A stretch of 64,000 bases of DNA from Diphasiastrum complanatum (GCA_029204225.1 CM055104.1:55038538-55102537); one strand, 5' to 3'. Counted from the stretch's first letter, positions 42,936 through 55,041 are shown. Notes: generated by a model from the letters alone, not told the origin. Numbers and translations are program-made.

Positions 42936-43463
42936 TCAGGATGTGCGTAGCTGTGCTGCAAGCTTCTGCCCAAAAGTGTTTGGCATACCCTTGCTTTTGA
43001 GCATTGCCCTGGCCATCTCAACAATGGATCTATTCTTTCGCTCTGCAACTCCGTTTTGTTGCGGTGAATAAGGTGTTGTAGTCTGCCTCTCGATCCCTTG
43101 ATCTTTGCAAAAATCAATAAATTTTGTCGAAAAATACTCACCACCTCCATCAGATCTCAAAGTCTTGATGTAACTTCCTGTTTGCTTTTCAACTAATGCC
43201 TTGAATTCCCTAAACTTAGCAAAAGCGTCTGATTTCTTGCTTATGAAATAAATCCAAATGCATCTGCTATAATCATCAATAAAGGTAATAAAGTAATAGC
43301 AGCCACTAAGAGATCTAGTCTGCATTGTTCCACATAGATCACTGTGGACAAGATCTAGGATGCCACTAGCTCTCCTTGCTCCACTTTTGGAAAACCTCTC
43401 CCTATGTTGTTTTCCCAAAATGCAACCTTCACAGATTTTTCCTTCAAAAGAAATATCAGGCAA
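42936..43463 (-). pseudogene. Copia element E: integrase
   Basis: A 175-residue open frame with CEGCILGKQHRERF, LVHSDLCGTMQT, YYFITFIDDYSRCIWIYF, TLRSDGGGEYFS and TTPYSPQQNGVAERKNRSIV. The catalytic D (HSDLCG), D (RSDGGGEY) and E (VAERKN) are all present, so the core is intact. The element around it is truncated and broken. Integrase inserts the element cDNA into the host chromosome. Confidence 0.92.
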
Positions 43464-43493
43464 TCCAATAACTAGATTACCTCTTTTCAGAAT

Positions 43494-43889
43494 CTATAAA
43501 CTCTGAGCAATGATATGACCAAATCGTTGACGCCAAGGATCACTTCGACTATCAACAGTGCTTACCATAGCTTGAGTAACAAATCTCGCATTCAGTTTGT
43601 AGAGTCGATTTCCGTTGACTCTAGCTCCTGTAGCAATCACTTTGTAGTGATTCTTGATGTCCTTGACGAGACATTTGTCGCTATCAAACTCAACCTTGAG
43701 TTGTTGATCAGCCATCGTCCCAATTGATAGTAAATTGTTGGCTAAACCAGGAATATATTGCACATTGCTTATGATTTCCTTGAATTCCAAAAACCACTCC
43801 TTCCTCGAAGTCATGTGCTTGGATGCTCCACTGTGAATGTACCAGGTATCCTTTGCTTTGTCACTTGTCATTAGCGCCGTGATGAACAA
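43494..43889 (-). pseudogene. Copia element E: protease and pre-integrase start, active site lost
   Basis: Minus frame with DTWYIHSGASKHMTSRKEWF, where the copia protease has W-x-x-D-S-G-A. The catalytic Asp is His here. VQYIPGLANNLLSIGTM (protease end) and WRQRFGH (damaged pre-integrase HHCC start) follow. Protease loss alone would block maturation. Confidence 0.88.
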
Positions 43890-44773
43890 GTTTGAGCTTT
43901 CACCTGTATCATCTTCATATTGATCATCATTGAATTGATGTTGATTAACATAATTGTCTTAATAATGATCATCATCAAATTGATGTTGAACAACATAATT
44001 GTCGCCTGCCATTTGCCTTTTCTTTGTGCTATCTCCTTTTGTTTCTTGAAGCATTCACGCTCCCAATGGCCAGGTTTGTTGTAGTACCTGCAATTTCCAG
44101 GTTTATTTTGCCTGGAATAGCCACGTCCTTGACTTCGGCCTTGATTCCAATTGCCTCGATTCGGGCTAAGATAGCCCTTGTTACGATGATTCAAATTCTC
44201 TTGACGTTGCTCTTCCTGCAACAATAATCCACCTAGCTCTTCATAGGTTGGAAGATTCTCCTGTGTGGCAATGCTTGTCACAAACATCTGATGTGACTCA
44301 CTCAAGTTGTTCAATGTCAATTGAACGATATCGCAATCCTGTACTCGCTCTCCAACGGCAGCTAGTTGATCGCGGATCTCCTTTACCTTCAATAGGTGAT
44401 TAGCAATAGTTGCACCATCATCCATCCGTAATGTGTGCAGATTCGTCTTCAAGAATAGCACTCCAGATGTGTTTGTGGTCTCAAACAATGCCTTCAACGT
44501 ATCCCATGCTTCTTTCGGTCCTTCCGAATCCGAAATGTAGGGAATGATAGCATCTCTAACTGACAATTTGATGACATTCTGTGCTTTTCGTTTCCTCCGG
44601 TCAAACGCCCGCTGATCTTTTTCAATCACTGGCCTTGTTTCTTCACCTGTCACGATATCCCATAGCTCCTTTTCCATCAAAATAGTCTTCAGTTTGAATT
44701 TCCAAATTGCATAGTTGCCAGTTCCTTCCAATTTGTTTGACTCATTGAGAACGCTCTCGCTTAGAGTTGCCAT
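43871..44773 (-). pseudogene. Copia element E: gag
   Basis: A 300-residue open frame starting MATLSESVLNESNKLEGTGN. The gag core has NYAIWKFKLKTILMEKELWD, KEAWDTLKALFETTNTS and LHTLRMDDGATIANHLLKV, followed by an Arg/Gln/Gly-rich nucleic-acid-binding stretch. The zinc knuckle reads CRYYNKPGHWEREC, with Tyr in place of the second Cys, so zinc binding is probably lost. The first residue is convincing because upstream sequence has no further frame. No primer site or LTR could be found beyond 44773. Confidence 0.92.
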
Positions 44774-45483
44774 AATTGCACTTAGATGAGTCCGGATCTC
44801 AAAAATGACTACAAAAATGGAAAATTTGCTGCAAAATTGTCAAATGACGTCTCTAACCACTTTCCAATCCGAGCTATGGATTGAAAGTTATGCCAAATTG
44901 AAGATTTTGGCCTTAAAATGGCTCACAACTGCCCTTAAGCCTAAACAAATGACAATTATTGCAAAACTGCCTTTTTTGAAAAATTCCTCCGTCGCATATA
45001 GATCTCCGATTTCAAAGATTTTTATATCAACGCATAGGCAATTGCACCGGGATAGCTCCTGTCCCGTCAAATCTGCAAAACAGTTGCGTTCTCCATGCTC
45101 AAATATCACTCTGTTTTTCGCTTTTCTGCAAAAAAACACTAGTGGACAAGGCCCCAAAGAGATAGGGGCAGCCCTCCAAAATATGGACAGAAAGTTGGGT
45201 CCCTTCAAAATGAAAAATTTTAATGAAGAATTTCAATTTTTGCCCTTCAGTCCTTTGTAGACTGCACTTCAGAAACTTCAAATTTTTAAAAAATGAAGTT
45301 TTAGACCCAACGAATGCTGGTCGTCAATCTGCATCCAAGATTGGATGTTCTCCACCGTTGAGTTACCTGATCAAAATCCGACGATGTGGATAAATTTGGT
45401 GTGCTAAAGCTTGCACTTGGAGACACTGGACACTTATGTACGCTATGTACTCAGTTGAACTGGGCGCGCGAACAGCCCGCGAC

Positions 45484-45519
<36 letters not shown>

Positions 45520-48000
45520 GCTATGACAATTCGGATCCAACGCCTTAATCCCAGCGCGGCTGTCCACGGCCCTGTGGCACTTTCTTAGCAGTAGCAGGGC
45601 GCCCTCCTTCAGCCTTTTATAGCATAAAAAAATGTTGTCTACAGCTAAAGGTCAATGATTTTGCACTGTAAACCCTTGCTTGAGAAAACAACTTGCTTTG
45701 GACTTTCTTTCACCAAACATTGTGTTTTTCTTTGCAAGTTTGAGTTCCTTCAAGGTTGATCTGCTTCTCAGCTCTTGATTGTAGCTTCCAGCACTCAGAA
45801 TGATCTGAAAATGATGTAAGTAGAGTTGTTACTACTTCACACTCTCTCACTACAGCTTAAGCTACAAAATACTCAAATGTTCACCAAACTCATCCCAGTC
45901 AGTTGCCAATGGTTTCCCCACTGTATTTGCCTCCTTATCCTCTGAATAAACTCTTCAAAGAGTGTTCAAGCACTTCGTACCATGCTTCAATGCGTGCAAG
46001 TGCAGGAACGTTTGCAAAACATTCAGCAGCGGTATAAAACTGTTAATAACCACCATCATTGCTTTCTTGAGCTTGTTGAGAGTCATCAGTAGATTTGTGC
46101 AAGGCCAAAAAGCTTGCTGGCAGGTATTATGGTCCACTTCCCATTTTTAAAAAGCTTAGCCCTATCATTTATGTCTACAACCAAAGCCTGTGACATCTTT
46201 CATGTTAACCTTCTTCATGCCTCCCTTGCCATCCGATTTCGAGCTTTTTCGTTTCTTGTCAGCTGCTATTCTTCCAGTACGCATTCAACAACAGTCTTTG
46301 GTCCATTGGGATGGTAGGCTTATTGATAGGTCACACGGGACTGTTTGGGTGTTCTCAACTATAGTCCTTTGTTACAAGAGCAGGCTCATACTCATGCTGC
46401 CCTTTGCGATCACTGGGAGTGTTAAGGAATCATAGAGCCCCCTCTGTATGCATTTTGCAACTAATGATCGGGTGCACTATTTCCCTCCAAAAGTGCTGCC
46501 TCCCCCTGTTTCGGATTAAGCGTAGGTTTCCTCAAATTCCTTTACAGTTCCCGAGAAGACTGTAGATACAGTAGATAGGTATTAAGTCACTCACTACGTA
46601 ACTTTTGATAATTGAAATGCTTTGGCTCTTCATGGGAAAACTCAAATAGATTTCTCGTAGAGCTTTGTCTATGATTGTATTCAGTGACCTGTACTAATCT
46701 TTGAAGGAGATTCATTTATGTTCATCAATTATAGTCTTCCTATGCTATATGGGATGCTTTGTTTGTGAAGCCGTTCATGACTCAAGGGGATGGGCCCAAG
46801 ACACACTACCCAAAAATGGCCTATAACTCTGCCCCAAATTAAAATACCTCAACCTTACCGAAAACAGTTTCAATGGAGTCGTCCTGCTTGAGCTTGGCAT
46901 TTCCTAAAATACTGTTATTTTGTGCAATTTCCTTGAAGGCAGTATAAGGGATTGGATAAGCAGTAGCAGTTTCAAATTTTGAGCAATCAAGTTCAAAACT
47001 CTACAGAATGCCTTATAGATCACCGTATGCCGTTCTGTAATGCTAGGATGGAATGTTGTGACCAGATAAACGAGGTGAAGCTTCTATTCATCAACAAAAA
47101 CCTTTTACATACCTTGTCAGTAATGCTCAGCACATGGTCTCAAAGGGTAGGCGAATTTGGATGGCCTGCTATGCTCAGACATTGCAGATGTGTTGATTGG
47201 GAGTATAAATCCAGCCTCACCTGTTTGCATTATACCACAACTCGGAAAACCATGCATGTAAGTCTTGTGCTACTGCATGATTCAAAGAATTATGGTCAAC
47301 AAAGCGAAAATTTCTTGAAGATTTGAATACCATCAAAATGTATAAGAAGACCGATACATGTCATTCTTGAACAAAACAACAGTCAACTGATTCCAAGAAA
47401 AAGAATCTGCTGAAATAAAGCTCAACAGATCGGAAATATTAGAGGAAAATCAATGGTCATAAAAAAAAGAGAAACGTCCAATCTCCTACGAAAGAAATCA
47501 GCCATCATTTGTAAGAAATCAATCGGATTCTGAAGCCCTTCTGAGCTGATTTAAATAAGCTCATCATAGAATATTTATACTTGCAAGCTCTCTGACCGGT
47601 AGCACTGAACAATATACGTGATGGGTGATGTTGCTTCATGCTGCAGAATGCAATGCAGAATCATAAAGTTTAAACACATCTCAGATTTTCAAACCAAAAG
47701 CTATGGTGCATATGCATATCTCCCTCTTTCTCGCTCTCCCTATAGCCTAGACTAGCCTCATCATTGCACAATGCACATGTACATGGCCACCCTACATGGA
47801 TCTTTGTGCCATGGTGATTTTGCCCATATGGAATCAACAACACATACTAGAACAAAGATTTTGTATGATGCCCATTGCCCATCATTTTCTGCTTCAGCTC
47901 CATAATTTCCATGCCTTGGTTTTGTAAACAAGCAGTATGGTGTGATTTACAGTAAATTTCTATTTCTTCAAGGATTTTCAGAGGACTAAATAGCATTGAA
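44774..48000. other. No intact gene; short GA tract at 45486-45515
   Basis: Includes leader sequence of copia element E, a GA tract of about 30 bases and mixed sequence. Minus-strand coding-like scraps at 45870-46310 (KKRKSSKSDGKGGMKK; ALARIEAWYEVLEHSL) could be a decayed host gene piece, but no family was recognised. Confidence 0.35.
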
Positions 48001-48004
48001 ATGA

Positions 48005-48128
48005 AATGTAACAGGTGATGCATCGATTTGAGGGTGTTCCACTGAGGGGAGGCCCTCGTGATCCCGAGGGAAACGGGGCCTCGTTTGCTCGGAACGCCCT
48101 CAAATGAATGCATCACCTTACATAAATT
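48005..48128. repeat. Foldback (MITE-like) hairpin element, about 120 bp
   Basis: The arm beginning ATGTAACAGGTGATGCATCG (48007) through GTGTTCC (48040) is complementary to GGAACGCCCTCAAATGAATG...CACCTTACAT (48091-48123), with very few mismatches. A second nested inverted repeat (GAGGCCC... / GGGCCTC) fills the centre. No coding capacity. Confidence 0.8.
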
Positions 48129-48169
48129 ATTTTTAATACTTTTATCCCCCTATACTACCTTAACACGCG

Positions 48170-48290
48170 CCCACCCACCCACACACACACACACACACAC
48201 CCTTACTAACAAAGGAAAAATATTAGGAGTGCAACATGCTCCAAGAACGCACCCTAAATAACAAAGGAAAAATATTAGGAGTGTTTTATG
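48170..48290. repeat. (CA)n tract and a 25-bp direct repeat
   Basis: CACA repeat at about 48173-48200. AACAAAGGAAAAATATTAGG(AGTG) occurs twice, about 50 bases apart (near 48209 and 48259). Confidence 0.85.
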
Positions 48291-49380
48291 GGATGTGGAT
48301 TACTCATGAAAAGATGAGGAAAGGAGTTGTTTGCATATGTTTAGCCCATCTCCCAACTTATGTGATAATTGGAATTGTGTCTAGCATGTCCTTAGGTGTG
48401 TGGTTCATGAATGTGTATGCATGTGGACAAAACTTCCCAAGCACAGTGCAAGTGGGCAAGTTAAGAGAGAGAATGTATTATGTAATGAAAAAAGCGACAC
48501 TTGTTGCACATTAAGGGATGTCATATAGACCATTAGGGTTTTTAAAAAGTCAAATATGCGGTGATTGGCACTAAGTAGTAATTGATGCGGAAAGCAAGCG
48601 ATTCGGATGGGGTTCGGAATTGATCGTTGGTCACTGCCAGCTGAATCGTTCCTACAGTTCTCCAGAATGTAATCAGACACTGTTGATCTACGTTAATAGA
48701 TTGATGTAGCATTCAACAAGAATTCAACCAATGTGCGGAATTAGATGAGCAAGAGAATCAGACACACAAATAACAGCAGACTTATCAACATTCAAGATCA
48801 TACAAGACAAGAGTGAGATGTGCGCAAACGGCTACAAGATCATCTATTGATTTCTGATTCTTCAAGCACTGCATGCAAATCCATGCAGTGTGTTGGCGTG
48901 AGAGAAATACAGTTCTCCCACGTGGACTTGTGAATCTTCAAATCCTATTGGAATTGTCTTGCACATAGGCGGACTTGTATTCTGTATGTCTTGCTTACTA
49001 GCATTAGACTTTTTCATTTGTATATGTTATCAAGTATCATCCAGAAAGTATATAGTCGTGTCATGTAACTTCTAGATTAGATGATTAAACATCTACAACT
49101 AATCACGAGTTACAAGAATGGCAGATTAGCCACGACCTAGAGTGTATTTGTTGACGTCATGCTATCAGATCATATATCTGTACTTCTGGGTACTTGTATG
49201 ATCTTGTTGGCCTTTTTTGGAGCGTGAGGGCAGAAAAGAGTGTCACGACTATTTTCGTGTCGCCTTGTGTCCTTTGACTTTCGCGTCGTCTGACTTTCTC
49301 CACTGTACCGCAAAAAATTCTCTTTCGCGAATTTTTCTTGTTCGTGTCTTTTCATCAGGGTGTTTGCGAGCATTTCTGCT

Positions 49381-50174
49381 TCATGTCTCTTGACTTTCGC
49401 GTTCACGAACATCTTCGTCAGGCAGAGGGCTGAAAGCTAGCAAAGCTTTGGTAATAGAAACGTTTTGTTTCTTCAGCTCCCTCTCAAAGCATGATAGCTT
49501 GACGACCCCAAGGCTGCTCCTCTGTCTCTCAAAAAGTCCTTTATCTAGGGCTTTGGTGAAGATGTCTTTCATTCCGATGAAGGTGGTCTGCAGCATCTTC
49601 TTCTCAATTGGATCCCTGATCAAGTACTTGATCGCGATGTGTTTTGTTCTCGAATGGAACACATGATCTTTCGTTAGATGTATTGCAGATGTGTTATCCT
49701 TCTGCAAGACCAGAGGCTCATTTCTTGTTTCGCCCAATTCATCCAAGAACTGTCTGAGCCAAATTATTTCATTGGCCATCTTTGCTACTGCAACATATTC
49801 TGCTTCGCAGGATGACTGAGCCACAATGGTCTGCTTCTTGCTGACCCAGAGAACTGCCGCTCCTGACGCGATGGTGCATCCTCCTTAGAGGCTTTTAAAA
49901 TCGTCCTTGAGGGATGCCCAGCTAGGAAAGCGTCTTGAAACCTGCATCATGACAATAACACAAGCCATAATCCCTCGTTAATTGAAGATATTGCAAAATT
50001 CATTTTGCAATCTTCCAATGTGTCAAGCCTGGATTCGTGCAGAATTGGCTCATTCTGAACACAGCATAAGCAATGTCTGGGGGTGTGTTGTCTGCTAGGT
50101 ACATCAGTGAACCTATCAGCTTCATGTAAAATGTGAGCTGCATTTGTTCTCTCTCTTCTTCAGTCTTCGGACAA
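49381..50174 (-). pseudogene. Copia element D: RT end and RNase H (3' half, split by a gypsy insertion)
   Basis: Minus strand from 50174: PKTEEEREQMQLTFYMKLIG, SLMYLADNTPPDIAYAVFRM, NPGLTHWKIAK then a stop, LCYCHDAG, SKKQTIVAQSSCEAEYVAVA, EIIWLRQFLDELG, LQKDNTSAIHL and HSRTKHIAIKYLIRD. These are copia RNase H motifs in order. The frame continues exactly from the RT piece at 59695-60782 once the gypsy insertion and one TTGTC are removed, so both belong to one element. Sequence from about 48590 to 49380 is probably its LTR, not delimited. Confidence 0.88.
50170..50174. other. Target-site duplication of the gypsy element (left copy)
   Basis: Plus strand GACAA (TTGTC on the minus strand), directly next to the LTR end at 50175. 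The matching copy TTGTC is at 60778-60782 in opposite orientation. Confidence 0.8.
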
Positions 50175-50569
50175 TGTGAATTTGATGTGAAGGTCTACTA
50201 ATTTCTAAAGTCCTGACTTTAAAAGTTGTGACTTAAAAAGAACAAATCAACAAAACATTGTTGAAAAGAACTCAAAGCTTAGTGAAGAAATTCAACATTC
50301 AATCACAAACACATTCATCATGAGACTTGCTGAGGGGTCAAGATGGGGACCCCCCCCCCCCCCCCCCCCGGAAGGATTTTTCTATCTAATTATGCAAGAT
50401 CAAATGGCCCAAGGCCAAATACATATACAGAGGTTTTGGGAAGATGGATTCTTAAATCTTTACATCAACTAGATGTTAACAAATTTTGAATCTTAAAGAA
50501 TCTTATACCGAGAAAAGTGGTTTCTTATGACATGCAAAAGCTTCATGATCAAGAAAAGAGCATGCATAG

Positions 50570-50940
50570 GCATTCGACATTAGATGGCATGACATGCATG
50601 AATCAAATCTGACATGCAAGCTTCAATTCCATCATGCAAAGTCATTAGGCTAGGGATGGTATGACATGCAAGCTCTAGTTCCAACATGCAAGCTTCAAAT
50701 CATACATGCAAGTTCTCAAATCAGACATGCAAGCTCCCAAATCAGACATGCAAGTTCCAATCAAACATGCAACTCCCAAATCAAACATGCATGACCATTA
50801 AGCTATGGATGGTGTGACATGCAAAGCCATCAAGTCATGGATGGTGTGACATGCAAAGCCATCAAGTATTGGATGTTGTGACATGCATGGCCATCAAGTC
50901 ATGGATGGTGTGACATGCATGGCCTTTAATCTTATGGATG
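50570..50940 (-). repeat. CATGCA-rich tandem arrays inside the gypsy LTR
   Basis: Two array types: a unit of about 17-21 bp (GACATGCAAGCTCCCAAATC) and a unit of about 33 bp (CATGCAAAGCCATCAAGTC followed by ATGGATGGTGTGA). Both repeat several times and are matched in the other LTR at about 57030-57350. The hexamer CATGCA recurs more than fifteen times. Confidence 0.85.
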
Positions 50941-50957
50941 GTGTGAAAATTTTAGAG

Positions 50958-50959
<2 letters not shown>

Positions 50960-51019
<60 letters not shown>
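50960..51019. repeat. (GA)n microsatellite, 60 bp, within the gypsy LTR
   Basis: Perfect GA repeat, present at the same place in the other LTR, so intrinsic to the element. Confidence 0.98.
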
Positions 51020-51022
<3 letters not shown>

Positions 51023-52047
51023 AAGCGGTAAGAAAAAGTGAGTGTGTGTGTAAGTGGTTCCAAAAATGGTTCCAATCCAAGCTTGATAGATCCTCCTCAA
51101 GCCATAGCTCCAAGCTTTCTTCCAAGCACCTACACACATAGAAGCAAGAGCAATAGGCAAAACAAAAATGAATGGGAGATGAATAATGAGGGAGAGAGGT
51201 GAGTTAGTCCTATTATAGGGAATGTGCAGCCTTGAGGGAGTGGCTGAGGTGTCCAAAATAAGTGTGAGAGGTAGGGAGACTCTAGGAGAAGTAAAGTGAG
51301 AGGGTGAGGTGTATAGGTATGAGAGAGTGTTTATCCATTAGTTAGAGGAAAAGGGGAGGAGTAGGAGGGTGTATTTTCTTAGGTGTCTTATGGCTTACAA
51401 GCCATGTGGAAAAGTAGGTAAGTTACATATTGATAAGGATGGAAGGTAGGTAGCTTAACATTTAATGTTAGTCACTTTCAAGTTGAATATTTCTTGGTTT
51501 ACAACATTGGGATTCACCCAAGTGTTTTTTATGATATGGGAAAGGCTTTGTATATGTCCATCTTACCTTGCATAATTTTCATCAATTTCTAGGCCCTTTT
51601 TTCTAGGAGTTGCCCATCCTCAATCATAGTGGAGTGTGACACAAAGGGTGATCAGTCCTTTGGTTTTTTCTCCCAATCTTTATAGACTCGATCGAGCCTT
51701 CTTTATAGACTCAATTGAGCCTTTTTCAGGTACCGTCTTTAAGCTTTAAGAAGCTTCTTTAGATTCATTCTTCAGGTACTCTTCTTAGTACCTGCACATA
51801 CCCTTAAGAAAAGGTTAGGAGTCATACCATAAAATGGTTTATCATTAGATTCTATTTCTAAAACCTGCATATCAAACTGTTAGCATTGATCTACAATTTC
51901 ATTTCTTGTCTTCAGGTAATGATACCTGCACTCATATTTCATCAGTTAGAGTAATAAGCTCTAATATTCAAAATACGTTTCATACAAAAAGAATGGAAGA
52001 CTGGATAGCCTTTATTTCTTGGTCAATTTGGTCTATACAATTTTATA

Positions 52048-52054
52048 CCCCTCC
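52048..52054 (-). other. Polypurine tract of the gypsy element
   Basis: The minus strand reads GGAGGGG directly before the LTR start TATAAAATTG. Confidence 0.75.
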
Positions 52055-52079
52055 AACGCATTAAGCGTTGTCCTCAACG

Positions 52080-53506
52080 GACATTTCTCAAATAAACATT
52101 TAAAATTTCTAGATATTCTTGGAAGAATTCTTCTTCCATCTATCTTGCAGTCGTAGTAGGATAGTTTTTAAACTTGAGGAGGTATAATGTAGAAGTCATC
52201 CCCTTTCTTCCAGTTCTTGTCTTGTGCATCAAGATCTGCTCAGGTTGAAGGATTTATTCGGTTCCTTGAACTTCTGGAGGTTCGAAATCTGTAAATCCTT
52301 CAAGTTCTGGACCATTGAATTTCTTTAGTAAGCTTACATGAAATTTGTTATGGATTTTCCAAGTGATAGGCAAGTCAAGCTCACATGTAACCTCATTGAT
52401 TACTTTCTTGACTTTAAAAGGTCCATAATACTTTTGGGCTAGTTTTGGGTAGAGTTTCATGTTGCCCTTCTTTTTCCTGAGCCTTTTCTTTTCAAATTTT
52501 AGGAGAACTAGTTCCCCTTCTTTGTACTTGATTGCCCTCCGATGCATATTTGCACTTTTCTGCTGTTTCTGTTGTGCACTTGCGATGGATTGCTGAACCT
52601 TTGAAAAGGTGTCTTGATAATCCTGCACAAATTCATCTGAGACAAATATCTTCTCTTTAGTCCTTAATACAGGAGGCACAATAGATTTTTCATACATTAC
52701 TTCAAAAGTCGCTTTACCAGTAGAAGAATGAACGGTGTTATTGTAAGCAAATTCTAGTATAGGGAGATAGTGTTCCCATTGAGTCTTCTGATCACTTACA
52801 TAATTTCTCAACAAATCTATGATGGTTCAATTAGTAATTTCACTTTGACCATCAGTTTGGGGATGGAAGGAGGAAGAGAATTTAAGGGTTGTCCCCAGAT
52901 TATCAAAAAGGGCTCTCCAAAAGTTGCTAGTAAATCTCGTATCCTGATCAGACACTATACTTTTGGGTAGTCCATGCAATCTAAATATGTGACGGATAAA
53001 CAAATGAGCAGTTTCGGGTCCCTTAAGCTTTTTCTTACAGGGAATAAAATGAGCCTGTTTGCTAAATCTATCAATGATAGTCCATATCATCTCATTTCCA
53101 TTTTTGGTTTTAGGGAACCTAGAGATAAAGTCCATGGTAATATGTTCCTAGGGAGCTTCAAGAATAGGCAAGGGATGAAGTAATCCTGAAGTTTTTAATT
53201 CTCGCTCATCTTTATTGTGTTGACAAACTAGGCATGCATTTATATAATGCCTTCTTTCTCGATGCATGGTAGGCCAATAAAAGAATCTTTCAGAGCTTCC
53301 AGAGTTGAAGGGATTCCCCTATGTCCTGCATAGGGTGGACTATGGGTTTCTTGAAGGATCTTGGTTTTAAATGTTATGGGAATACATAGCTTATCTTCTT
53401 TGAATAAATATCCTTCTTTCAAAACATAGTCTTTATGACTTTGATTTCTTTCAAGTATTTCAAAGATATGCTGGAAGTCGAAATCACTAGCATACATACT
53501 TATCAT
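52080..53506 (-). pseudogene. Gypsy element: integrase with chromodomain
   Basis: Minus strand: HHCC zinc domain (ETHSPPYAGHRGIPSTLEAL near 53320), catalytic core DFISRFPKTKN, WTIIDRFSKQAHFI, SIVSDQDTRFTSNFW, FHPQTDGQSEITN (the D, D, E residues all visible), then FAYNNTVHSSTGKATFEVMY, YYGPFKVKKVINEVTCELDL and HNKFHVSLLKKF. After a stop near 52255 the frame continues into a chromodomain-like tail: PEQILMHKTRT, LYLLKFKNYPTTTAR, stop, MEEEFFQEYLEIL. The second stop replaces the Trp expected in the chromodomain. This places the element among chromoviruses, whose chromodomain guides insertion to chromatin. Confidence 0.88.
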
Positions 53507-55041
53507 AGGAAGGAAATCTTCACGTTATGCTAGGGAAATATGGTTGACCTTGAGGATTCTTGATAATGCATCGACGACCTTATTGTCCTTTCCTGGGTAT
53601 GAAGTAGCTAAAAATGGAAAGTGTTAAGGTAGTTAGCCCATTTTAGATGTTTTTCTCGAATTAATTGCTAGGTGAGAAAGTACCTAAGGCTTTAATGATC
53701 TGTTTTAACTAGGAAATCATTTTCTAGAAGATAGTGCTTCCATAACTTAAGGGCATGAATAATGGCCATTCTTTTTCATAAATGTCATACTGTACTTCTG
53801 CCCCTTGAAGTCGTCTTCTTTCAAAGGCTACATCATGACCTTCTTGGTTTAAGGCTGCCCCAATACAGTCTAAACTTGCACACTTCTACAAATAAAGGCT
53901 TGTGAAGGTTGGGAATGATAAAAACAGGTCCAGTGGTAAGTGCATGCTTCAGAGTATAAAAGGCATTTTGCTCTTTCTTATACCAATGAAATTTTACCCT
54001 CTTCTTAGTGAGTTCATGTAGTGGTGAAGCTATATGAGCAAAATGGCAAATAAACTTTCTATAATAGAAACATAAGCCTAGGAAAGACCGAACTTCATGA
54101 ATATATCTTGGTTTAGGCCAGTCTTGTATGGCTTTAATCTTTGAAGGGTCCATTTGGATTCCTTCCTTAGAAATCATATGTCCTAGCAAGTGCATGTTTT
54201 CTAGGAAGAATTCGTTGTTCTTGTCTTTTATGAGAAGTGAGTTTTCCTGTAGGGTTCTAAAGACGATATCTAGATGTCTTTTATGTTCTTCTTCATTTGC
54301 ACTGAAGACTAAGATATCATCAAAGAATGTTCCTACAAAACGTCTATGAGGTTGAAAGATTCGTTACATCATTCTATTGAATGTTGTGGGAGCATTAGTA
54401 AGACCAAATGGTACCACTAAAAATTCATAAAGGCCAGAGTTAGTCCTGAAAGCAGTTTTATGGACATCTTCAAGTGCTACTCTGATCTAGTGGTATCCAC
54501 TTGTCAAATCAATTCTACTAAAGATACAAAATCCATTTATCCTATCCATAATATCATCTATTCTTGGAATAGAAAAACGGTTCTTAACTGTAATCTTGTT
54601 TAAAGCACGATAGTCCACACACATCCTAAAACTCCCATCTTTCTTTTGTACCAGAAGTACATGAGAGCAATAGGGGGAATTACTGGGTTTTATAAGACCT
54701 TTCTCTAACAAGTCATTAATTTGCTTAGAAATTTCTTCTTGTTGAGAATGGCTTACCCTATAGGGAGGTCTATTGGGTATGGAACTTCCAGGAATAATGT
54801 CTATCATATGATCTTCAGGTCTTTCAGGGGGTAAGGACTTTGGTAGCTCATCAAAAAAACAAGAAGAATACTTTAATAATAAGTCTTTTCTATTATTGTC
54901 CAAAGAATGTGCATTTCCATCAACAACATCATCCATACTTTGAACAAACAACAAATATGAAAATACCGCTTTCTTTAGTAACTTTGATACTTGAATATGG
55001 CTTACCAAAGGAATTGTTTCGCCACTTTGTTCTGCATGCAC
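53507..55041 (-). pseudogene. Gypsy element: reverse transcriptase and RNase H
   Basis: Minus frames: PPYRVSHSQQEEISKQINDL, LEKGLIKPSNSPYCSHVLLV, VQKKDGSFRMCVDYRALNKI, RFSIPRIDDIMDRI and FSRIDLTSGYH (RT motif A with Asp). In broken sequence near 54310-54330 comes FFDDILVFS (motif C), then HLLGHMISKEGIQMDPSKIK, DWPKPRYIHEVRSFLGLCFY and degraded RNase H down to about 53510. Stops near 54487 and 54365 separate the parts, so it is not functional. Confidence 0.9.

Larger units (their letters stand above)
50175..52047 (-). repeat. Left (3') LTR of the Ty3/gypsy chromovirus, about 1873 bp
   Basis: Begins TGTGAATTTGATG and ends CAATTTTATA on the plus strand (expected ...TTTTACA; one mutation in the terminal CA). 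It pairs with 56640-57390 and with the inverted piece 60783-61760, which together make the other LTR. It contains a C-run near 50348-50370, CATGCA-rich tandem arrays and a GA tract at 50960-51019. A TATA-like CTATAATA lies on the minus strand near 51215, upstream of the GA tract in the sense of the element. Confidence 0.88.

Noticed and set aside
44805-45260. A 151-codon plus-strand frame beside copia element E.
   Set aside because: No recognisable domain, and it lies in the leader of the copia element in antisense; likely chance.
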